Of a stretch of 64,000 bases of DNA, positions 38,781 to 47,292 are shown piece by piece. The translations under genes were made by a program, and so were the position numbers. The notes beneath the pieces are model-generated. The model made no database searches, was not told the DNA's origin, and saw only the letters and a list, made by a program, of their open reading frames with translations. Position 1 is the first letter of the stretch. Every line of letters begins with the position of its first letter. This DNA is from Mycobacterium sp. 236(2023). Lineage in GTDB: Bacteria > Actinomycetota > Actinomycetes > Mycobacteriales > Mycobacteriaceae. The DNA lies in contig NZ_JARSBP010000002.1 in NCBI RefSeq assembly GCF_029623955.1, positions 496,001 through 560,000 of the forward strand. The letters are read 5' to 3'.

Positions 38781-39716
38781 CTACTTGGCGGCGCTGACGT
38801 AGACGACGTCGGCGAAGCCCTCGTCGCTTTCGAGAGGTTCGAGTCCGTAACGCACCAGAAGATCGTTGGTCGGGGTGCCCTCGACTGTCCAGCCCCCGGT
38901 GCGCAAGTACTCGGTGACGTCGTTGCGGTCGCCGAGAAACACCAGCTCGGAGAAGTCGAGGTCGAAGCCGTGGCTGCGCCAGCGGTCCGTCGACTCCTTC
39001 ATCTTCTCCCGCATCTCGTCGTGGTCGACGTCGTTATGGGAGGGAACGGCCTCGACTGCCAGACGGCTTCCGGGCGCGCTGAGCTCGCCGATGGTGTCCA
39101 GCAGCCGGTCCTGTGCATCCGGCGGCAGGTAGCCCAGCAGTCCCTCGGCGATCCACGCGGTCGGCGCGCTCGCATCGAAGCCCGCCTCGGCCAGCGCCGA
39201 GGGCCAGTCGTTGCGCAGATCGATCGCGACGGTCTTGAGGTTCGTCGACGGGGACGCCCCCAGGCCGGCCAGCGTGGTGGCCTTGAACTCGATGACCTCG
39301 GGCTGGTCGATCTCGAACACCGTCATGTCGGCGGGCCACGTCAGGCGGTAGCCGCGGGCGTCCAACCCGGAGGCGAGGATGACGGCCTGTCTGATCTTTT
39401 CTGGTCCCGCGCTCACTGCGGCGGCGAAGAAGTCGTCGAAGAACCGCGTGCGCGCGGCCATGCCGTCGGCGAAGCGGTTCATCCCGACCGGCGATTCGCC
39501 GGACTCGGTCGTGTCGAGGTCGGCAGGGGTCAGGTCGCCGCTCGCGAGACGGGTGAAGAAGTCGACGCCGACGGCGCGCACGAGCGGCTCGGCGAACGGG
39601 TCGTTGATGACGGGTTCCTCGGCCCTGGTGGCTACCGCGCGGGCAGCGGCGACCATCGTCGCGGTGGCTCCTACGCTGGAGGCGAGGTCCCAGGTGTCAT
39701 CTGCGGTGCGGGGCAT
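38781..39716 (-). CDS. SAM-dependent methyltransferase, TIGR00027 family, copy 4
   Basis: A 311-residue paralogue and the first gene of the four-gene leftward operon. It has [48 protein letters not shown] and [19 protein letters not shown]. The ATG follows AAAAAGGACAGGAC in an AT-rich patch (39728-39748) unusual for this genome, likely the operon promoter region, divergent from secY. Confidence 0.88.
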   Translation of the reverse strand: MPRTADDTWDLASSVGATATMVAAARAVATRAEEPVINDPFAEPLVRAVGVDFFTRLASGDLTPADLDTTESGESPVGMNRFADGMAARTRFFDDFFAAAVSAGPEKIRQAVILASGLDARGYRLTWPADMTVFEIDQPEVIEFKATTLAGLGASPSTNLKTVAIDLRNDWPSALAEAGFDASAPTAWIAEGLLGYLPPDAQDRLLDTIGELSAPGSRLAVEAVPSHNDVDHDEMREKMKESTDRWRSHGFDLDFSELVFLGDRNDVTEYLRTGGWTVEGTPTNDLLVRYGLEPLESDEGFADVVYVSAAK

Positions 39717-39823
39717 GTCCTGTCCTTTTTAATTAGGTGACTTAACAACTCTCGCCACCGTACGCGCCGAAACTGAGCATCGACTGAGACTGCATGATTC
39801 GGGCCAACGAGAATGCAACTGTT

Positions 39824-39836
39824 AGTCTCGTAGACT
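39824..39836 (+). promoter_or_regulatory. Possible secY promoter -10 within a small inverted repeat
   Basis: TAGACT at 39831-39836 is a good mycobacterial -10; it lies in AGTCT-CGT-AGACT (39824-39836). No convincing -35 is seen 16-18 bp upstream. The 250-base gap 39717-39966 otherwise holds the AT-rich region before methyltransferase copy 4 and the AGGAGG before secY. Confidence 0.35.
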
Positions 39837-39966
39837 GTTTGAACGCGTGACTTGCGCAGGTCGTTTGGCCTGCTCGCGCCGTCTCGCACACGACTTAACC
39901 GACGCTGGTCACGCCAGCCCCATGAGCACGCCGCGACCTAAGCGCTCGGCCGTGCAGGAGGAAAGA

Positions 39967-41304
39967 GTGCTCTCGGCTTTCATCTCGTCCCTGCGGACAG
40001 TCGATCTGAGGCGAAAGATCCTGTTCACGCTGGGCATCGTGATCCTCTACCGGGTCGGTGCCTCCATCCCATCCCCCGGCGTCAACTACCCCAACGTGCA
40101 GCAGTGCATCGCGCAGGTCAGCGGCGGCGAATCGGGTCAGATCTACTCGCTGATCAACCTGTTCTCCGGCGGCGCGCTCCTGCAGCTCTCGGTGTTCGCG
40201 GTGGGCATCATGCCCTACATCACCGCCAGCATCATCGTGCAGCTGCTCGGCGTCGTCATCCCGCGCTTCGAACAGCTCCGCAAGGAGGGCCAGGCGGGCC
40301 AGACCAAGCTCACGCAATACACCCGCTACCTCGCGATCGCGCTGGCGATCCTGCAGGCCACCAGCATCGTGGCGCTCGCCGCCAACGGCGGGCTGCTGCA
40401 GGGCTGCTCGCTGGACATCATCCAGGGCCAGGGTGAGGGCCTCAACATCTGGACGCTGGCCGTCATCGTCATCGTCATGACCGCCGGGGCCGCGCTGGTC
40501 ATGTGGATGGGCGAGCTCGTCACCGAGCGCGGCGTCGGCAACGGCATGTCGCTGATCATCTTCGCCAGCATCGCCTCGGCGATCCCCGGCGAGGGCAAGA
40601 ACATCCTCGACAGCCGCGGTGGCATGGTCTTCGCGCTGGTCTGCGTCGCGGCCCTGGTCATCGTCATCGGCGTCGTCTTCGTCGAGCAGGGCCAGCGCCG
40701 GATTCCCGTCCAGTACGCCAAGCGCATGGTCGGCCGCAAGATGTACGGCGGCACGTCGACCTACCTGCCGCTGAAGGTCAACCAGGCCGGCGTCATCCCG
40801 GTCATCTTCGCGTCGTCGCTGATCTACATCCCGCACCTGATCACCCAGCTCATCACCAGCGGCAGCTCCACCCCCAGCACCGGCTGGTGGCAGACGTTCG
40901 TCGCCGACTACCTGACCGACCCGAGCAGCCCGGTCTACATCGCGATCTACTTCGGCCTGATCATCTTCTTCACCTACTTCTATGTCTCGATCACGTTCAA
41001 CCCCGAGGAACGTGCCGACGAGATGAAGAAGTACGGCGGCTTCATCCCCGGCATCCGCCCGGGCAAGCCGACGGCCGAATACCTGAGCTTCGTCCTGTCC
41101 AGGATCACCCTGCCGGGCTCGATCTACCTGGGCGTCATCGCCGTTCTGCCGAACCTGTTCCTGGAGATCGGCAACACCGGTTCGGTGCAGAACCTGCCGT
41201 TCGGCGGTACTGCTGTCCTCATCGCTGTCGGCGTCGGCCTCGACACCGTCAAGCAAATCGAAAGCCAGCTGATGCAGCGCAACTATGAAGGGTTCCTCAA
41301 GTGA
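39967..41304 (+). CDS. secY: Preprotein translocase subunit SecY
   Basis: A 445-residue SecY, the channel of the Sec translocon, with ten membrane segments. [20 protein letters not shown] at the start, the plug-region [23 protein letters not shown] and the cytosolic loop [24 protein letters not shown] are typical. The GTG at 39967 follows AGGAGG. Its stop overlaps adk by 4 bases (GTGA). The gene is separated from the spc operon, as in M. tuberculosis. Confidence 0.97.
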   Translation: MLSAFISSLRTVDLRRKILFTLGIVILYRVGASIPSPGVNYPNVQQCIAQVSGGESGQIYSLINLFSGGALLQLSVFAVGIMPYITASIIVQLLGVVIPRFEQLRKEGQAGQTKLTQYTRYLAIALAILQATSIVALAANGGLLQGCSLDIIQGQGEGLNIWTLAVIVIVMTAGAALVMWMGELVTERGVGNGMSLIIFASIASAIPGEGKNILDSRGGMVFALVCVAALVIVIGVVFVEQGQRRIPVQYAKRMVGRKMYGGTSTYLPLKVNQAGVIPVIFASSLIYIPHLITQLITSGSSTPSTGWWQTFVADYLTDPSSPVYIAIYFGLIIFFTYFYVSITFNPEERADEMKKYGGFIPGIRPGKPTAEYLSFVLSRITLPGSIYLGVIAVLPNLFLEIGNTGSVQNLPFGGTAVLIAVGVGLDTVKQIESQLMQRNYEGFLK

Positions 41305-41846
41305 GAATCGTGTTGTTGGGACCGCCCGGCGCGGGCAAGGGAACGCAGGCCCAGAAGCTGGCCGAAAAGCTCGGGATCCCGCAGATCTCCACCGGCGACC
41401 TGTTCCGCTACAACATCAGCAACAACACCGAGCTGGGCGTCGAGGCCAAGAAGTACCTCGACGCCGGCGATCTGGTCCCGGCCACCCTCACCAACGCGCT
41501 GGTCGACGACCGACTCAACGACGACGACGCCAAAGAGGGATTCATCCTCGACGGCTTCCCGCGCTCGGTCGAGCAGGCCGAGGCGCTCGCAGGGATGCTG
41601 GAGAAGCGGGGCCTGGCGCTCGACGCCGTCATGGAGTTCCGGGTGCCGGAGGAAGAGCTGGTCGACCGCCTCAAGGGCCGCGGCCGTGCCGACGACACCG
41701 AGGACGTCATCCGCAACCGGTTCAAGGTGTACCGCGACGAGACGGCCCCGCTGCTGGACTTCTATTCCGACGACCTCAAGACCGTCGACGCCGTCGGCGA
41801 GCTCGACGAGGTGTTTGCCCGCGCGCTGAAGGCGCTCGGCCGCTAG
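41301..41846 (+). CDS. adk: Adenylate kinase
   Basis: The 181-residue short adenylate kinase, interconverting AMP, ADP and ATP. The P-loop [10 protein letters not shown] is at residues 7-16, the NMP-binding region at ISTGDLFR, and [11 protein letters not shown] follows. The zinc lid insertion is absent, as in other actinobacterial enzymes. It starts with GTG in the secY stop. Confidence 0.98.
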   Translation: MRIVLLGPPGAGKGTQAQKLAEKLGIPQISTGDLFRYNISNNTELGVEAKKYLDAGDLVPATLTNALVDDRLNDDDAKEGFILDGFPRSVEQAEALAGMLEKRGLALDAVMEFRVPEEELVDRLKGRGRADDTEDVIRNRFKVYRDETAPLLDFYSDDLKTVDAVGELDEVFARALKALGR

Positions 41847-41855
41847 CGGTCGCCC

Positions 41856-42656
41856 ATGGTTTCTCTGCCCGGCCTGCGCAGCCGCAAGGTCGTTCCCCAA
41901 CGCACCGCGGGGGAACTCGACGCCATGGCGGCCGCGGGAGCACTCGTGGCCGCCGCCCTCACAGCGGTCCGCGCCGCGACTGCGCCGGGAGTGAGCACTC
42001 TGGACCTCGACGCGGTCGCCGAAGCGGTGATCCGCGACGGTGGCGGCACTCCGTCCTTCCTCGGCTACCACGGCTTTCCCGCGACGATCTGTTCGTCGGT
42101 CAACGACCGCGTCGTGCACGGCATCCCCACCGCCGACGATGTGCTCGCCGCGGGCGACCTGGTGTCGATTGACTGCGGGGCGATCCTGGACGGCTGGCAC
42201 GGCGACTCCGCCTTCACCTACGGCGTCGGCGACCTGATTCCCGCCGACGAGGCGCTGTCCGCTGCGACGCGGGATTCCATGGAGGCCGGCATCGCCGCGA
42301 TGGTGCCAGGCAACCGGCTGACCGACGTCTCTCATGCCATCGAACAGGGCACCAAGGCCGCCGAGATCCGCTACGACCGCAAGTTCGGCATCGTCGCGGG
42401 ATACGGCGGCCACGGCATCGGGCGCGAGATGCACATGGATCCGTTCCTCGCCAACGAGGGCTCGCCGGGACGCGGGCCGTACCTGGCCGTCGGCTCGGTG
42501 CTGGCCATCGAACCCATGCTCACCCTCGGAACCCGCAAGACGGCCGTCCTCGACGACGGTTGGACCGTCGTCACCACCGACGGATCCCGCGCGGCGCACT
42601 GGGAGCACACCGTCGCGGTCACCGACGACGGGCCCCGGATTCTCACCGCTCGGTGA
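41856..42656 (+). CDS. map: Methionine aminopeptidase, type I
   Basis: A 266-residue type I methionine aminopeptidase, removing the initiator Met. Metal ligands are visible: two Asp in [15 protein letters not shown], His in GHGIGREMH, Glu in AIEPML and Glu in WEHTV. It matches mapA (Rv0734) in position, and lacks the SH3-binding N-terminal extension of the second mycobacterial enzyme. The stop codon lies within the -35 element of the sigL promoter. Confidence 0.96.
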   Translation: MVSLPGLRSRKVVPQRTAGELDAMAAAGALVAAALTAVRAATAPGVSTLDLDAVAEAVIRDGGGTPSFLGYHGFPATICSSVNDRVVHGIPTADDVLAAGDLVSIDCGAILDGWHGDSAFTYGVGDLIPADEALSAATRDSMEAGIAAMVPGNRLTDVSHAIEQGTKAAEIRYDRKFGIVAGYGGHGIGREMHMDPFLANEGSPGRGPYLAVGSVLAIEPMLTLGTRKTAVLDDGWTVVTTDGSRAAHWEHTVAVTDDGPRILTAR

Positions 42657-42681
42657 ACTGAAAGCTCGCTGTCTCCGTATT
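42654..42681 (+). promoter_or_regulatory. Putative SigL-dependent promoter of sigL-rslA
   Basis: TGAACT (42654-42659), 16 bp, CGTATT (42676-42681). It resembles the TGAACC / CGTgtc consensus reported for M. tuberculosis SigL, which autoregulates. Transcription would start about 15 bases before sigL. Confidence 0.55.
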
Positions 42682-42702
42682 ACCTAGCGGAGGATGACAG
42701 CA

Positions 42703-43227
42703 GTGAACCACCGGGACGACCCCGAGGCCGCGGTGATGCGGGCGCTCTACAACGAGCACGCCGCCGCGTTGTGGCGCTATGCGTTGCGACTCACCGGCGA
42801 CCGCGCACGGGCCGAGGACGTGGTGCAGGAGACACTGCTGCGCGCCTGGCGGCATCCCGATGTCACCGCCGACGTCGACCGGTCGGCGAGGGCATGGCTG
42901 TTCACAGTGGCGCGCAACATGATCATCGACGAACGTCGAAGTGCCCGGCACAGGCATGAGACGGGGGTACCCGATCCGGAGCAGGTCTCCGATCTGGCGT
43001 CACCCGACGAGGTGGACGGTGCGCTGGACCGGATACTGCTGGGCACCGCATTGCGACAACTGTCCGATGAGCATCGAGCCGTGGTGCGTCGGGCGTACTA
43101 CCAGGGCTGGACCACCGCGCAGATCGCAGCCGATCTGCAGATCCCGGAAGGCACCGTGAAATCCCGGCTGCACTACGCCATGCGGGCCTTGCGGCTCGGC
43201 CTACAAGAGATGGGGGTGACTCGATGA
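42703..43227 (+). CDS. sigL: ECF sigma factor SigL
   Basis: A 174-residue ECF sigma factor, equivalent to Rv0735. Region 2 is at ALWRYALRLTGDRARAEDVV (then QETLLRAWRHP) and region 4 at HRAVVRRAYYQGWTTAQIAA with EGTVKSRLHYAMRALRL. The GTG at 42703 is chosen because GCGGAGG ends 9 bases upstream, whereas an ATG at 42694 directly abuts it. SigL in M. tuberculosis controls polyketide synthase and envelope-protein genes. The stop overlaps rslA (ATGA). Confidence 0.93.
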   Translation: MNHRDDPEAAVMRALYNEHAAALWRYALRLTGDRARAEDVVQETLLRAWRHPDVTADVDRSARAWLFTVARNMIIDERRSARHRHETGVPDPEQVSDLASPDEVDGALDRILLGTALRQLSDEHRAVVRRAYYQGWTTAQIAADLQIPEGTVKSRLHYAMRALRLGLQEMGVTR

Positions 43228-43934
43228 TGAGTGATGACACCTACCGGACGTGGGACGCCGCCTACGTATTGGGCGCGCTGTCCAGCGATGAACGCCGTGA
43301 ATACGAAGCGCATCTGGAAGCCTGCACCCGGTGCCGCACGGCGGTCGCCGAACTCGGCGGGATGCCGGCGCTGCTTTCGATGCTCGACCTCGACGAGGTG
43401 ATGGCGCTCGACGACGAAGAACCCGACCCGCCGCTGCGACCCGAGGTGCTCACCTCGGTGATCGACCGTGTCGGCGCGCGCAGGCGCCGGGCCCGCTGGA
43501 TGACGTCGACGGCCGCCGGGGTGGCCGCCGTGCTGCTGGCCATGGCGGTGGTGGTGGCGTTGCGGCCCGAGATCTTCGGGTTGCACAGGGCGCGCACGCA
43601 GCAGACGTCGGCACAGATGCTGGACATGGAGAAGGTGTCCCAGACGCCGATCAACGCGAGCATCGCGTTGACCGGTTACGGCTGGGGCACGCGTATCGAC
43701 ATGGAATGCTCCTACGGCGAGTGGGGACAGAGCGCCCAAGCGGTCAAGCCGCAGGACCTCGGCATGGTCGTGGTCGGTCACGACGGCAGCCGCGCACAGA
43801 TCGCGACGTGGCTCGGCCTGTCCGGTGCGACAGCGCTGCCCAGTGGTACCACCCCGATGAACATGGGCGAAATCGCTGCGGTGCAACTGGTTTCGACGGC
43901 CGACGGGAAAGTGCTGCTTGAGAAAGACCTGTGA
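43224..43934 (+). CDS. rslA: Anti-sigma-L factor RslA
   Basis: A 236-residue membrane anti-sigma factor. The zinc-binding ZAS motif is at His30, Cys34 and Cys37 (HLEACTRC). One transmembrane helix follows at about residues 92-112 (STAAGVAAVLLAMAVVVAL), leaving a C-terminal domain of about 120 residues outside. The M. tuberculosis homologue releases SigL when its zinc site is oxidised. It overlaps sigL by 4 bases, the usual coupling for sigma/anti-sigma pairs. Confidence 0.92.
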   Translation: MMSDDTYRTWDAAYVLGALSSDERREYEAHLEACTRCRTAVAELGGMPALLSMLDLDEVMALDDEEPDPPLRPEVLTSVIDRVGARRRRARWMTSTAAGVAAVLLAMAVVVALRPEIFGLHRARTQQTSAQMLDMEKVSQTPINASIALTGYGWGTRIDMECSYGEWGQSAQAVKPQDLGMVVVGHDGSRAQIATWLGLSGATALPSGTTPMNMGEIAAVQLVSTADGKVLLEKDL

Positions 43935-43948
43935 ATCCGGAATCCAGG

Positions 43949-43977
43949 TGAACCGACCCTCCTAGAGGTCTCGTGTC
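43949..43977 (+). promoter_or_regulatory. SigL-type promoter driving the ThDP-SRPBCC-KAS III-aminotransferase cassette
   Basis: TGAACC (43949-43954), 17 bp, CGTGTC (43972-43977): an exact match to the published SigL consensus TGAACC / CGTgtc. The ATG of the next gene begins 6 bases after the -10, so the transcript should be leaderless. Confidence 0.75.
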
Positions 43978-43983
43978 ACCGGT

Positions 43984-45642
43984 ATGGAAGTCAGGTCGGG
44001 CGAAGGCATCCGCGTCGTCGATCACATCGTCGACCATCTGGCCGCACACGGTGTCAGGCATATCTTCGGCGTCGACGGCGCCAACATCGAAGACCTCTAT
44101 GACGCAGCGTATTTCCGCGATGACATCACGGCGGTCCTGACCAAGCACGAGTTCTCGGCGGCGGCCATGGCGGACGGTTACCGCCGCAGCGGAGGGCCGA
44201 TCGCCGTCGTCGCGGCGACCTCGGGTGGCGGATGTCTCAATACCCTTGCTGGACTGGGTGAATCGCTGGCCAGCCGCGTTCCTGTCCTGGCGCTGATCGG
44301 CCAGGCTCCGACCCCGCTCGACGGCCACGGGTCCTTCCAGGACACCAGCGGCGACAACGGCGCCCTGGACGCAGTGGCACTGTTCTCCGCCGTCTCGCGC
44401 TACTGCCGCCGGATACGGACCGCACAGGAGATTCTCACTGCGTTACCCGAAGCGCTCGCCGAAGCTGAACGCGGGGGTCCCGCGGTGCTCCTACTGCCCA
44501 AGAATATTCAGCAGACCGCGATCGAGGACGCCCACTGGACGGACGGAAAGCGTCGCAGGCCAGTGTGTTCGGACGTCACCGCCGTTGCCGAGGCACTGCT
44601 GAGCACCACGGGGCCGGTCACGATCATCGCGGGTGAGCAGGTGGGCGCCGACGACGCGCGTCTGGAACTGATGCGGCTGGGCACGGCGCTCCGCGCGCGG
44701 GTGGTCACGGTGCCCGACGCCAAGGACGTCGCAGAATCGCCCATCGGGGTGTCGGGGGTGATGGGGCATCCCAGTGTCGTCACCGCGGTCGCGCAGAGCG
44801 CGGTCTGCCTGCTGCTCGGCACGCGGATGTCGGTCACGGCGCGGGCCGGACTCGACGGTGTCCTGACGACGGTGCCGACACTGTCGATCGGGTCTGCGCC
44901 GCCGTATCTTCCGTGCGCACACGTCCACAGCGAAAACCTCCGCGCATCGCTCTCGGCATTGTTCGAAGCGGTCCGACGGTCGCGGCGCGCCGTTCCGGCA
45001 CCCCTGCCGCGCAGGGAGTTACAGCCCCCTCCTGCCGAGGGGCCCGGGGTCCGCTACCGCGCCGCGATGCGCATCATGGACGAGGCCATCCCGGACGGCT
45101 GCGACATCGTCGTCGACGCGGGCAACATCGGCGCCTCCGCCATCCACTACCTGCCCGCACGCCGGGACGGGCGGTTCCTCGTCGCGCTCGGCATGGGCGG
45201 GATGGGATACAGCTTCGGGGCGGGAATCGGCGTCTCGTTCCACCGCGGCCGCCGTACCGTCGTCATCGCCGGTGACGGCGCCTTCTTCATGCACGGCATG
45301 GAGATCCACACCGCGTTGCAGTACCGGTTGCCGATCACGTTCTGCCTCTTCGACAATCACGCTCACGCCATGTGTGTGACCCGGGAACAGCAGTTCTACG
45401 GAGACCGCTACAGCTACAACCGATTCGGCCCCAGCCGGCTCGGCGCAGGTCTGGCCGCGATGTTCCCCGGCCTGACCGCCCTCGACGTGTCCGATGTCGA
45501 CCAGTTGCCCGCGGCGCTGCGCGTCGCCCTCGATCATGACGGCCCCGCCGTAGTGGCCGTCGACTGTTCACCGGACGAAATTCCGCCGTTCGCCGCGTTT
45601 CTCACCACGAAAGAGGATTCTCATGTCGCTGCCCGTACTTGA
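43984..45642 (+). CDS. ThDP-dependent enzyme, acetolactate synthase/2-oxoacid decarboxylase-like
   Basis: A 552-residue three-domain thiamine diphosphate enzyme. The cofactor-activating Glu56 is in TKHEFSAAAMADGYRR; the ThDP/Mg motif starts at GDGAFFMHGMEIHTALQY and ends with FDNHAHAM. The middle domain (about residues 190-330) looks like the cofactor-domain of this superfamily. Such enzymes decarboxylate 2-oxo acids or join the acyl anion to an acceptor. It starts the SigL-controlled cassette, with no SD but a promoter immediately upstream. The substrate and whether it makes an acyloin or aldehyde are unknown; it is not the housekeeping acetolactate synthase. Confidence 0.85.
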   Translation: MEVRSGEGIRVVDHIVDHLAAHGVRHIFGVDGANIEDLYDAAYFRDDITAVLTKHEFSAAAMADGYRRSGGPIAVVAATSGGGCLNTLAGLGESLASRVPVLALIGQAPTPLDGHGSFQDTSGDNGALDAVALFSAVSRYCRRIRTAQEILTALPEALAEAERGGPAVLLLPKNIQQTAIEDAHWTDGKRRRPVCSDVTAVAEALLSTTGPVTIIAGEQVGADDARLELMRLGTALRARVVTVPDAKDVAESPIGVSGVMGHPSVVTAVAQSAVCLLLGTRMSVTARAGLDGVLTTVPTLSIGSAPPYLPCAHVHSENLRASLSALFEAVRRSRRAVPAPLPRRELQPPPAEGPGVRYRAAMRIMDEAIPDGCDIVVDAGNIGASAIHYLPARRDGRFLVALGMGGMGYSFGAGIGVSFHRGRRTVVIAGDGAFFMHGMEIHTALQYRLPITFCLFDNHAHAMCVTREQQFYGDRYSYNRFGPSRLGAGLAAMFPGLTALDVSDVDQLPAALRVALDHDGPAVVAVDCSPDEIPPFAAFLTTKEDSHVAART

Positions 45643-46273
45643 CGATATCGACGAGCTCATCAGGATCGAGACGTCGCCCAGGGAGAAGGCCACCCCGATC
45701 ATCATGGACATGATGCGGTCGGTCTACCCGCACGACGACGTGTTCGGCACCTACTGCACCGTCAACGACTACATCGCCTGTCCTCCCGACGAACTGTTCG
45801 AGTACCTCTCCGACACAAGGTCTCTCGAAGAGTGGACGTACAGCCTGCGCGGGTTCACACCCACCGACGAACCGGGGTTGTGGCTGGCCCACGACCGGCT
45901 GGGCGCAGGACCTACCGGGCCGGGCAGCGCGATCTACACGCGCACCGTCGCCAACCGCGATGCGCTGACCGTCGATTATCACTGCGCATGGGACCAGGGC
46001 AAGCACCTGTGGATGATCTACCTGATGCGCATCGTCGACGCTCAGGTGGTGTTCGACAAACCGGGATCGGTTGTGCTGTGGACGAATTGCCACCATCCGT
46101 TCTACGACCACAACCCCTATCCGGAGACGGCCCCGCCGAACAGGGCGGTGTGGGTGGGAGACTTCTGGGACATGTTCGGCCCCGGCCACCTGCTGGAACT
46201 GAAGAACCTCAAGGCGATCGCCGAATACCGCCACCGCAACGGACAGTCCATCACCCCCGGATGGATGCGATGA
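45623..46273 (+). CDS. SRPBCC (START-like) domain protein
   Basis: A 216-residue protein with a probable SRPBCC hydrophobic-pocket fold: YIACPPDELFEYLSDTRSLEEW is the usual first strand, helices and the WTYSLRGF turn, and the last helix is near GPGHLLELKNLKAIAEY. The first 45 residues are an extra helical segment. Members include polyketide cyclases/aromatases and lipid-binding proteins. ATG at 45623, with AAAGAGGA upstream, overlaps the ThDP gene by 20 bases; the stop overlaps the KAS III-like gene by 4. A cyclase or product-carrier role is inference from context. Confidence 0.7.
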   Translation: MSLPVLDDIDELIRIETSPREKATPIIMDMMRSVYPHDDVFGTYCTVNDYIACPPDELFEYLSDTRSLEEWTYSLRGFTPTDEPGLWLAHDRLGAGPTGPGSAIYTRTVANRDALTVDYHCAWDQGKHLWMIYLMRIVDAQVVFDKPGSVVLWTNCHHPFYDHNPYPETAPPNRAVWVGDFWDMFGPGHLLELKNLKAIAEYRHRNGQSITPGWMR

Positions 46274-47292
46274 CGATGAACAACGCCGTGAGTCTCGTCG
46301 ACGTGTCGGTGCATCTGCCCGGCGAACCGATCGGTGCCGAGTACTACGCGCAGTTCGCCGAGACCGACGAACTGCGCGACAACGTCATGTTCCGGGCACC
46401 CCGCTACCGGCACCACGTGGATCCCGAGACGACGGCCGTCGACATGGCCGAGCGGGCCGCCGAAGGCCTGATCGCGCGGCACGGTCAGGATGTCGTCAGT
46501 GGCGCCGACATCCTGATCACGCACACCCAGCTGCCCGACGTGCCGTTCTACGGCGGTGGTGGGGGAATGGCGCATCGCCTTGGCATGAAACCGAATTGGG
46601 TGATCGACCTGCACAACGGCGGGTGTGCGGCGTTCCTCCTGGGCATGAAACTCGCCCGCAACCTGCTGGCCTCCGGAGAAGGCCGCACGGCGCTGATCGC
46701 CGTCGTGCAGAATGCCGCGGGGCAGATCTTCGAGCAGCCGACGATCCGCCGTCGTGCGCAGTCCTCGGTGCCCGGCGACGGCGCCGCGGTGGGGCTGGTC
46801 ACGGTCTCGGACGAGTCGCCGATCCTCGACGTCGAATGCCGCACGTACGGGGAGTATGCGGGCGACATGACGATCGCCGTCGACCCGCCCAGGAAATGGT
46901 GGCAGGCCGGTCCCGGTGAAGGCTGCATCGGCTTCACCGAAAGCAAGATCACCAAGGTGCTCGCTCGCGGCAACCGCCAGGTTCCCGAGGTCAGCTACGC
47001 GGTGTGCGATCGAATCGGCCTGTCACCCAAGGACGTCGACCTGTTCGTCACCAATCAACCGAACCGCGCGTTCCTGCGCAACTGGCGCGACGCCCTCGAG
47101 CTGCCCGCCGAACGCCACGTCGACACGTTCGACCAGTGCGGCAACCTGTTCGCCGCAGGCATCCCCGTCAACCTGGACCGCGCCGTCTCCGACGGCCGGG
47201 TCGAGCGGGGCGACACCGTACTGATGGCGGCCTTCGCGCATGCCGGTGATTTCGCGGGTGCCGCCGCTGTCCAGTGGGGCGGGCGGGGCTGA
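46270..47292 (+). CDS. KAS III (FabH)-like ketosynthase with altered catalytic triad
   Basis: A 340-residue thiolase-fold protein of the 3-oxoacyl-ACP synthase III group. The nucleophile Cys119 is in DLHNGGCAAFLLG. At the place of the FabH motif HQAN it has NQPN (Asn262 for His), while the second asparagine is kept in QCGNLFAAGIP (Asn292). KAS III needs the His and Asn for decarboxylative condensation, so this protein may acylate by another mechanism, as do some FabH-like acyltransferases of natural-product clusters. It overlaps its upstream neighbour by 4 bases and the aminotransferase by 1. Confidence 0.85.
   Translation: MTMNNAVSLVDVSVHLPGEPIGAEYYAQFAETDELRDNVMFRAPRYRHHVDPETTAVDMAERAAEGLIARHGQDVVSGADILITHTQLPDVPFYGGGGGMAHRLGMKPNWVIDLHNGGCAAFLLGMKLARNLLASGEGRTALIAVVQNAAGQIFEQPTIRRRAQSSVPGDGAAVGLVTVSDESPILDVECRTYGEYAGDMTIAVDPPRKWWQAGPGEGCIGFTESKITKVLARGNRQVPEVSYAVCDRIGLSPKDVDLFVTNQPNRAFLRNWRDALELPAERHVDTFDQCGNLFAAGIPVNLDRAVSDGRVERGDTVLMAAFAHAGDFAGAAAVQWGGRG

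Noticed and set aside
38298..39740. Long rightward open frame (480 codons) over the methyltransferase genes
   Set aside because: It is antisense to two clear family members and is rich in Arg, Gly and Asp, as expected for a GC-rich shadow frame.
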